Below are positions 15,428 to 21,510 of a DNA stretch of 21,510 nucleotides, piece after piece. The notes below the pieces were generated by a model. That model had not been told where the DNA came from, ran no database searches, and was given only the letters and a program-made list of their open reading frames with translations. The stretch's first letter is position 1, and each line of letters begins with the position of its first letter. The DNA lies in NCBI GenBank assembly GCA_007125875.1, contig SLCI01000244.1:1-21510 (forward strand). Direction: 5' to 3'. The position numbers and the translations under genes are program-made. Source of the DNA: Kiritimatiellia bacterium. GTDB lineage: Bacteria > Verrucomicrobiota > Kiritimatiellia > SLAD01.

Positions 15428-16998
15428 GCTCGGACCTTGATGCGCTGACTTCGGTAGGCGCACAGTTCGGTGTTTCCGTGCTGACGCAGATCGAGGATGA
15501 TTGGTTGGACGCGGAACTGGTGCGTCGCTTGTCAGTCGATTGGGCGCGTAGCCGCCACATGCTTCCCATCCGGCAAGGGGACAAACTATGCGCAGTGGCT
15601 TCCGATCCGTTGCAAACGCAAGATCTCGATGATCTCGGACTGTTGCTCGGCGAAGAACTGTCGCTAGTGTTGGCTCCGAAAGAAGAGATTTTGCGCGCCA
15701 TCGAACGCGCCTATTTCAGTGGCGAAGAAGGCACTGACGCATTTCTCCAAACCTTGGACGTTGCCACGGAGCAGCAACCCGAATCCCGGGCTGATGATCT
15801 GTTGCGATCTGCCGATGATGCGCCAGTCACCCGATTGGTGAATTTGATTTTGTTGGATGCGATGAAGAGCGGCGCTTCCGATATCCATATCGAACCCTAT
15901 CAAAACTCGCTGCGGATGCGATTTCGTGTGGATGGCGTGCTGTACGATCGCGCGGCGCCGCCTAAGCAATTGCAGGCGGCCCTCGTGTCGCGACTGAAGG
16001 TGATGGCGCACCTCGACATTGCCGAAAAGCGTATGCCCCAGGATGGTGCGGCGCGCGTGCGAGTCGGCGAACGGGAAATGGATATCCGTACCTCAACGGT
16101 GCCGGTCACCGATGGCGAACGCATTGTGCTGCGCCTGTTGAATCGCGATGCCACACTGCTGCCGCTGGCCCAGTTGGGCTTGGCACCGGACATGCGGCAA
16201 CGTCTGCAAGCGCTGTTGCAAGAACCGTTCGGCGTCATTTGGGTAACGGGTCCGACCGGTAGCGGCAAAACGACCAGCCTATACGCGGCATTGCAAGAAC
16301 TAGATACCAAGCGGCTTAATGTCATTACGATCGAAGACCCGATTGAATATCAGCTACCCACGATCGGGCAAATTGGGATCAATCCCAAAATCGGTCTGAC
16401 CTTTGCACGGGGATTGCGACATATCTTGCGGCAAGATCCCGATGTGATTCTGGTCGGTGAAACGCGTGATACGGAGACCGCCGAGATCGTGGTGCGCGCT
16501 TCGTTAACCGGCCATTTAGTCTTTAGCACCTTGCATACGAACGATGCCTTATCGGCGCCCGTGCGGTTGGTGGATATGGGCGTTGAGCCGTATTTGGTCG
16601 CGGCCTCGACGCGCGCTGTGCTGGCCCAACGCTTGGTGCGTAAGCTTTGTCCGGAGTGCAGGGTCCCCGCGACCTTGAGCGAGGAGCAAGCGGCTGCCTT
16701 GGGGAGTCGCCGTGCGCGTTTAGCAGATCAGCCGCTCTGGCAGGCCAATCCGTCCGGATGCCCATCGTGTATGGAAGGGTATCGTGGCCGGGTCGGACTA
16801 TTCGAGTTGATCGAGATCGGGGCCACCTTGCAGGAATTGATTCGGACCGGAGCCTCCATGCAGGCGTTGCGCGAGGCCGTCGCTGAACGGCAGATGCCGA
16901 CTTTGTTGGATGACGGTTTGGAGAAAGTGTTGTCGGGGCAAACGAGCCTGAGCGAGCTGATCCGTGTGGTTGGGTTAGGCGTCGATGAGAACGTTTGA
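15424..16998 (+). CDS. gspE: Type II secretion ATPase GspE
   Basis: This 524-residue cytoplasmic ATPase drives pseudopilus assembly. An N-terminal MshEN/GspE-N domain (about 1-130) precedes the ATPase core: SDIHIEP (152-158), Walker A GPTGSGKTT (276-284), Asp box ITIEDPIEYQ, Walker B DPDVILVGETRD (338-349), His box STLHTNDA (H371). A zinc site of the GspE/PilB type is present: C409-x2-C412 and C446-x2-C449. The start is GTG at 15424-15426, overlapping the gspD stop (GTGA), with GGAGG at 15409-15413. It overlaps gspF by 14 bp. The close relation of GspE and PilB means the label rests partly on the neighbouring secretin of GspD type. Confidence 0.95.
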   Translation: MSSDLDALTSVGAQFGVSVLTQIEDDWLDAELVRRLSVDWARSRHMLPIRQGDKLCAVASDPLQTQDLDDLGLLLGEELSLVLAPKEEILRAIERAYFSGEEGTDAFLQTLDVATEQQPESRADDLLRSADDAPVTRLVNLILLDAMKSGASDIHIEPYQNSLRMRFRVDGVLYDRAAPPKQLQAALVSRLKVMAHLDIAEKRMPQDGAARVRVGEREMDIRTSTVPVTDGERIVLRLLNRDATLLPLAQLGLAPDMRQRLQALLQEPFGVIWVTGPTGSGKTTSLYAALQELDTKRLNVITIEDPIEYQLPTIGQIGINPKIGLTFARGLRHILRQDPDVILVGETRDTETAEIVVRASLTGHLVFSTLHTNDALSAPVRLVDMGVEPYLVAASTRAVLAQRLVRKLCPECRVPATLSEEQAAALGSRRARLADQPLWQANPSGCPSCMEGYRGRVGLFELIEIGATLQELIRTGASMQALREAVAERQMPTLLDDGLEKVLSGQTSLSELIRVVGLGVDENV

Positions 16999-18196
16999 GT
17001 ACAAAGGCTACAATCACGCCGGCCAAGTGGCGCGCGGTCTGATCCAGGCGATCGACCGCAAAGACGCGCGCGAGAAACTCTCTCATCAAGGTGTGCTGGC
17101 TGAAGCGATTCAAGCAGCTGGCGAAGGCCGCACGTGGGTGTGGCGACGTCGTGATGTGCTGTTTACCTTGGACGTGCGGGCAGCCTTTTATCGTGAGCTC
17201 GCTTCCATTCTGGCGGCGGGACTGCCGTTGTCGAATGGCTTGGCCTTATTGACCGAAGCGCCCGAAATGGGGCGCAACCAAACCGTCGTGGCGGGCATTG
17301 GTGACCGCGTGAGTGAGGGCGTTTCATTTGCGGATGCCGTGGCGGATGCTTCGGCCCGGGTAACCGCCTTCGAGCGGGCCGTGATCGAGACGGGCGAGCG
17401 CGCAGGACGACTGGACGAGGTGCTCAATCGTCTGGCCGACTATCTCGAGGAAGAACGACAGCTGCGTGACCGATTGGTGAGCGCATTGATTTACCCGGCG
17501 ATTATCGTGGGGCTCAGTTTATTGGTGGGCACTGGTTTGTTGGTGTTCATGTTGCCGGCGTTCCAGTCACTGCTACTGGAGACGGGCTTGGACTTGCCGT
17601 GGATTACTCGCGTGGTGATGCGCGGTGCCCAAGTCTTCGCGTGGTTGCTGCCACTGTTGGTGATCGCCGGTGGTGTCGCGAGCCTGTGGATTAAGCAGCG
17701 CCGGTCACAGTCGGAAACATTCCGGGTGGCTTTCGATCGCTGGCTGCATCGCCTGCCACTACTGTCACAGTTCTATCCCGTATTAGTGAATCTCCGTTTC
17801 ACGCGCACGCTGGCGATGCTGCTGCAAAGCCAAGTACATTTATTAGAAGCCCTCACGCAAGCCGCCGCAGCAAGCGGTAGTCCTTGGGTCGAATCCTTGA
17901 TCGGGGCGGAAGCGGATGCGGTTCGTCAGGGCGCCAACTTATCGGACGCCTTGGCCCGTGTGCCGCCCCTGGCCCTAACGCTGCCAGGTTGGGTGCGAGC
18001 GGGCGAAGCGAGCGGTGATTTGACGGGGATGCTGGAACAGGCCGCCCAGCGCAGTCAGCATGTCTGGGAACGACGTGTCACACGAACGATGACGCTGATC
18101 GAGTCTGGCTTAGTGATCGTCGTGGGCGCCTTTGTGTTCGTGCTGGCGCTATCGATTATTCTGCCGATTCTTTCGATCAATCAGGTACTGCAATAA
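16985..18196 (+). CDS. gspF: Type II secretion inner-membrane protein GspF
   Basis: The 403-residue platform protein couples the GspE ATPase to pseudopilin assembly. It starts MRTFEYKGYNHAGQVARG, typical of the family, and has two T2SSF repeats (about 65-190 and 265-390); in each a cytoplasmic helical bundle with FYRELASILAAGLPL-like or FTRTLAMLLQSQV-like sequence precedes membrane helices. Membrane segments lie at about 165-190, 210-235 and 370-397. The start lies 14 bp inside gspE. It is the last gene of the run; no GspG-K, C, L, M or prepilin peptidase follows, so the rest of the apparatus must be encoded elsewhere. Its last 20 bp overlap the end of the minus-strand PHP gene. Confidence 0.95.
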   Translation: MRTFEYKGYNHAGQVARGLIQAIDRKDAREKLSHQGVLAEAIQAAGEGRTWVWRRRDVLFTLDVRAAFYRELASILAAGLPLSNGLALLTEAPEMGRNQTVVAGIGDRVSEGVSFADAVADASARVTAFERAVIETGERAGRLDEVLNRLADYLEEERQLRDRLVSALIYPAIIVGLSLLVGTGLLVFMLPAFQSLLLETGLDLPWITRVVMRGAQVFAWLLPLLVIAGGVASLWIKQRRSQSETFRVAFDRWLHRLPLLSQFYPVLVNLRFTRTLAMLLQSQVHLLEALTQAAAASGSPWVESLIGAEADAVRQGANLSDALARVPPLALTLPGWVRAGEASGDLTGMLEQAAQRSQHVWERRVTRTMTLIESGLVIVVGAFVFVLALSIILPILSINQVLQ

Positions 18197-19004
18197 GCGG
18201 GACAAGCGTTCGTTCGCGCCCGCGATATTCTGCCCGCTCCGTGTAGCCCGCCTCCAACGCCGCTTGCACGGCGCGGTCGAAGTCGGCACCCATTCGTTGG
18301 GGTTGGTGTGAGTCCGATCCGAAACTGATCGGGATCCCGCGCTCGCAAGCCCAGGCGAGAATGGTGACGGAGGGATACTGTTCATTCGCCTGATGATTGA
18401 ATCCCGATGTATTGATTTCGATTCCCATCCCAGCTTCGGCAATTCGGTCCAGCGCTGGCTTGACCGTCTGCTCAACAATTGTTTGATCCGGCACGGGCTT
18501 ATATTTCTTGGGTAAATCCAAATGGGCGGCTACATCGTATAAGCGGGAATCGGCGAGCCGTTGGATGCGCGCAAAGTAGCGCGACCAAATACCCTCCAGG
18601 TCATCGCTATCCCAAATCCCTTCCAGCGCGTGATCGCGCTCACGGTGGTAGGCGAGAAAATGTACGGAGCCCAACACGTAATCAAACGGGTGTTCTGCTA
18701 ACCATTTTTCAAGGAAGGGTTCGCACTCGTCATAATAGTCCGCCTCAATGCCGAGCAGCACATCAATACCTTCTACACTGTTAGCTTCTCGAATCCATTG
18801 ATGATAGAGCCCAAAATCATCCATCGCCATGCGAATGCCCGGGCTAAAGGGCTCGGGTGCGGGCGCATGTTCGGTTGCAGCCATTGAGGTCAGCCCATTC
18901 GCTTTTGCCGATCGCGCATAATCAAGCGGGATCCCCTCCGCGTGTTTGCAGAGGATGGTGTGCGAATGATAGTCCGGTGGGATCAGGCGATCGGGTGTGC
19001 TCAT
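18177..19004 (-). CDS. PHP-domain phosphatase, histidinol-phosphatase-like
   Basis: The 275-residue protein has a full set of PHP metal ligands: H13 and H15 (DYHSHT), H46 (TEHAP), E87 (GIEADYYD), H115 (GSVHF), H161 (AAHLDLPKK), D231 and H233 (GSDSHQP). The LGIEADY, DYVLGSVHF and GSDSHQP motifs fit the HisK/HisJ type, which removes phosphate from L-histidinol phosphate in histidine synthesis. No other his gene is nearby, so another phosphoester is possible. Length fits the family (about 270). It follows cysS by 9 bp with AAGG overlapping the cysS stop region, so the two are co-transcribed. Its 3' end overlaps gspF by 20 bp, tail to tail, with no terminator seen between. Confidence 0.88.
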   Translation of the reverse strand: MSTPDRLIPPDYHSHTILCKHAEGIPLDYARSAKANGLTSMAATEHAPAPEPFSPGIRMAMDDFGLYHQWIREANSVEGIDVLLGIEADYYDECEPFLEKWLAEHPFDYVLGSVHFLAYHRERDHALEGIWDSDDLEGIWSRYFARIQRLADSRLYDVAAHLDLPKKYKPVPDQTIVEQTVKPALDRIAEAGMGIEINTSGFNHQANEQYPSVTILAWACERGIPISFGSDSHQPQRMGADFDRAVQAALEAGYTERAEYRGRERTLVPLIAVPD

Positions 19005-19013
19005 GAATAAGCC

Positions 19014-20432
19014 TTAGTTAGCGGGTGTCAGTTCGTAGCCGTCTTTGGCGTCTCGCACGGACCAACCCAGTTCGGTTAGTTGATTGCGTAACGCATCGGC
19101 GCGGGCGAAATCGCGTGCCTGTTTGGCTTGCCAGCGTGCTGCGGCCAATGCTTCAACCTCGGCTGGCGCAGCAGCGGGCGCGGCTTCGGTATCGAACGTA
19201 AAGCCAAACACCGTAAGTACGCGATCGTACGCGGCAAGAAGGTCTGCTGCGGCCTCACGGGTCACTTGACTCGCTTGCAGGTCGCGCTCGATTTGGTGTG
19301 CCGCCGTGAACAGCTTGCCCAGCGCGTCGGGTGTGTTGAGATTGTTGGCCAAGGCATCGTACACGGGCTGGAAGGGGCCCCAGTCACTACTCGGCGAAGG
19401 TGATGAAGTGTCGTCAGCGGCTGCGGACAAGGATTGGTGAAGCTGCTGTAGGCGACGCAACGCGCTGCGCGCCGCGTTTAAAGAGTCCCACGTGAAGTTG
19501 AGCGGTTGGCGATACTGGCCGGCAATCAGCACATAACGGAGGGCCATCGGAGAAAAGCCGCGGTCCTTGACGTCTTGTAGTGTGAACAGGTTGCCAAGGC
19601 TCTTCGACATCTTATGGCCTTCCACCAAAAGATGCGTGGAGTGGAACCAGAGTCGTGAAAAGGGTTTGCCGGTAGCGGCCTCACTTTGCGCGATTTCGTT
19701 TTCATGGTGCGGGAAGAGCAGGTCAACGCCACCGCTATGAAGATCAAAGGATTCGCCTAAATACTCCATGCTCATGGCGCTACATTCGAGATGCCAGCCG
19801 GGTCGGCCTTTACCCCAAGGGCTCGGCCATGCATTGGGGCCATCTTCCTCCTTGTGCGCTTTCCATAACGCAAAATCAGCGGCGGATTCGCGGTCGTATT
19901 CGTCGTCGCTTTGAAGAGTTCCGGCTGGAGCAGTAGTGATTTCTCGCTCATGCAAGCGCGACAGTTTGCCGTAATCAGCGAACGAGGTAACACGGAAATA
20001 AACCGAGCCGTCCTCCGCTACATAGGCATTCCCTTTATCGATTAAGCGCTGGATCAGACGAACCTGAATCTCGATATGGTCGACGGCGCTGGGCTCAACG
20101 TGCGGCTCAAGCAGGTTGAGCGCCTCGCAATCAGCATGAAAGCGCTCGGCCCAATACTCGGTGAATGCCTGGAGCGATTTCCCTTCCGTTTGCGATTGCC
20201 GGATCGTTTTGTCATCCACGTCCGTAATGTTGCGGACATGTTTTGTTTTGAGCCCGGAAGCCTCAACGACGCGACGCAGCAGATCTTGAATGACGAAAGT
20301 ACGGAAATTTCCAATGTGAGCGGGCCCATAGACCGTGGGCCCGCAACAGTAGAAGCGAAAGGTCTCTCCGTCCGACGCTGTCAGTGGCTGCAAGGAGCGC
20401 GATAAAGAATCGTAAAGGAGAGGTTCAGCCAT
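19014..20432 (-). CDS. cysS: Cysteinyl-tRNA synthetase
   Basis: This 472-residue class I tRNA synthetase charges tRNA-Cys. Zinc ligands are C30 (YCCGPTVYG), C217 (GWHLECSAM), H242 and E246 (HHENEIAQSE). The HIGH signature appears as HIGN (39-42), a variant seen in many bacterial CysRS, and KMSKS is intact (274-278). A Ser/Pro-rich insert (about 337-349) and an Ala-rich stretch (about 412-425) interrupt the C-terminal helical anticodon-binding part, which ends with the typical ARADALRNQLTELG. There is no clear Shine-Dalgarno before the ATG at 20430-20432. It lies 16 bp after folE2 and 9 bp before the PHP gene, forming a three-gene unit. Confidence 0.97.
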   Translation of the reverse strand: MAEPLLYDSLSRSLQPLTASDGETFRFYCCGPTVYGPAHIGNFRTFVIQDLLRRVVEASGLKTKHVRNITDVDDKTIRQSQTEGKSLQAFTEYWAERFHADCEALNLLEPHVEPSAVDHIEIQVRLIQRLIDKGNAYVAEDGSVYFRVTSFADYGKLSRLHEREITTAPAGTLQSDDEYDRESAADFALWKAHKEEDGPNAWPSPWGKGRPGWHLECSAMSMEYLGESFDLHSGGVDLLFPHHENEIAQSEAATGKPFSRLWFHSTHLLVEGHKMSKSLGNLFTLQDVKDRGFSPMALRYVLIAGQYRQPLNFTWDSLNAARSALRRLQQLHQSLSAAADDTSSPSPSSDWGPFQPVYDALANNLNTPDALGKLFTAAHQIERDLQASQVTREAAADLLAAYDRVLTVFGFTFDTEAAPAAAPAEVEALAAARWQAKQARDFARADALRNQLTELGWSVRDAKDGYELTPAN

Positions 20433-20448
20433 ACCGGAAACAGTTCGA

Positions 20449-21432
20449 TTAGCAGATTAAGCTCTTAAAATCAGCGAAATCGGCAACTAGTCCGCCGGGA
20501 ACGCCTTTAGCAATCACCGACACCGCGTCATGCGAGTGCAATGATTCCAAGTGAGCGCAGGCAACTTCGAAGTCGACAATGCGTGCGTCTTTGTTGAGCT
20601 GTTCGTACACGAGGCGTGCCGCATCTTCCACGAACTTGATGGATGCACCATTCATCTCGGCAAAGGCCTGCTCATCTTCGCGCTTCACCATCACTTGCGT
20701 CTCTGTTTGTAACGCATTTAAGAAATGCATATGCATATCTTCAATCGTGACATTTTCGCCGGCGGCGACTTCAGCAATAACACGCGCCTTGCTGCGCTGC
20801 GAGTGGGGGATACTATAGATATCGCGCACATCGCGGGCATGCTCAGATAGCTCGGCAGAGCAGGGGCAAGCGGATGAGTAAACAAAATCAAAATGCATGA
20901 AGGTCCGAACGTTATTGTTCGCATCTACTCGTCCTTCAAAGGATACCTCGTAATACTGATATCCAAATAAATCACTGCGCAGACTCTTCTGCAAAAGGGG
21001 ATATGAGAAAGTCAGGCGAATGCGCGCCGAGTGGCTACCCACGTCATTCTTGTATGCTTCCAAAATTCGAGCGAGCAGCGGCAGGGAGAACACCTCATCT
21101 TGGTAATCATAAAAACTGCGCATGATGCGCGACATGTTGATGCCCTTAATGTTGGGCTCAAGCGAGACCGTGCCCGTGACGCTGGTTTCCAACGTGATGG
21201 GCTCACCCGTTTGCGTGCTGTACTTGAGCGGCAACTTGAAGTTAGAGATACCCACCTGTTGGATCGCCACATTCTCGCCTTGTAAGGCTTGCGAGGCATT
21301 TTGCATGTCCGGCAAAGATTCACGGTATTCGGGTGTAACCCGAAAATCTCGTTGATAATGCTGGCGCAACGGCGAACCGCATTCACCGTTCACTTCGTGT
21401 AGATAAAGCTTCGTTGATGTTTTTGTTGTCAT
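20449..21432 (-). CDS. folE2: GTP cyclohydrolase IB (FolE2)
   Basis: FolE2 converts GTP to 7,8-dihydroneopterin triphosphate, the first step of folate (and queuosine) synthesis, and can use metals other than zinc. The 327-residue protein has the family markers MQNAS near the start, GINMSRIMRSFYDY (98-111), the cysteine motif SACPCS (C189, C191), the HMHFLNALQTETQVMVKRED region and the ending SLHSHDAV (H299, H301). The frame is open to a TTG at 21453, but the ATG at 21430-21432, preceded by AAAGGG about 10 bases upstream, is the better start. It leads cysS by 16 bp. The 78 bp left upstream are too short to judge a promoter; TTGTGT/TATCGA is a weak candidate. No canonical FolE is in the window. 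Confidence 0.95.
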   Translation of the reverse strand: MTTKTSTKLYLHEVNGECGSPLRQHYQRDFRVTPEYRESLPDMQNASQALQGENVAIQQVGISNFKLPLKYSTQTGEPITLETSVTGTVSLEPNIKGINMSRIMRSFYDYQDEVFSLPLLARILEAYKNDVGSHSARIRLTFSYPLLQKSLRSDLFGYQYYEVSFEGRVDANNNVRTFMHFDFVYSSACPCSAELSEHARDVRDIYSIPHSQRSKARVIAEVAAGENVTIEDMHMHFLNALQTETQVMVKREDEQAFAEMNGASIKFVEDAARLVYEQLNKDARIVDFEVACAHLESLHSHDAVSVIAKGVPGGLVADFADFKSLIC

Positions 21433-21510
21433 GGTAAAAGGACCCTTTCTCAATTCGAATATGGGTCGATAGACAAGCGCATTCCTGACACAATGCTAAT
21501 GGCAGCCCCC

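Overview
This is a gene-dense bacterial chromosome segment of moderately high GC. The organism is a diderm: it encodes FabZ and LpxA (lipid A), an outer-membrane secretin with type II secretion (GspE/GspF) partners, and a lipoprotein esterase. The mix of a standalone DUF1844 protein, a prepilin-type protein, secretin/E/F genes behind lpxA, and intergenic TTTTCCA...TGGAAAA words fits the PVC superphylum, perhaps Kiritimatiellota or Verrucomicrobiota. That placement rests on pattern memory and is not proven by the sequence.
Layout. 1-1430: noncoding and repeat-rich, with two 351-bp tandem units plus partial and decayed copies, each full unit ending in a perfect 20-bp palindrome; a possible gene end lies at the left edge. 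1432-6505, minus strand: glmS, then an M16 zinc peptidase, then a DUF1844 gene. 6724-7528, minus: a single prepilin-like gene with its own good promoter and a strong terminator. 7624-8046, plus: a YjbQ/UPF0047 protein. 8049-11293, minus: an ABC ATPase-permease pair of YbbA/YbbP type, divergent from a TesA-like lipoprotein esterase (11383-12060, plus), the same arrangement as in E. coli. 12277-18196, plus: fabZ-lpxA-gspD-gspE-gspF, tightly packed. 18177-21432, minus: folE2-cysS-PHP phosphatase, whose end overlaps the end of gspF.
Themes. Several neighbours serve the cell envelope: glmS supplies glucosamine-6-phosphate, the precursor of UDP-GlcNAc, which LpxA uses; FabZ makes acyl chains; GspD/E/F build an export machine that a pseudopilin such as the one at 6783-7418 could serve. 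The YbbAP/TesA unit probably acts on lipids or lipoproteins. FolE2, CysS, YjbQ and the PHP enzyme are housekeeping. No CRISPR array, insertion sequence, phage gene, tRNA or rRNA was recognised. The least explained part is the tandem repeat block at the left end.
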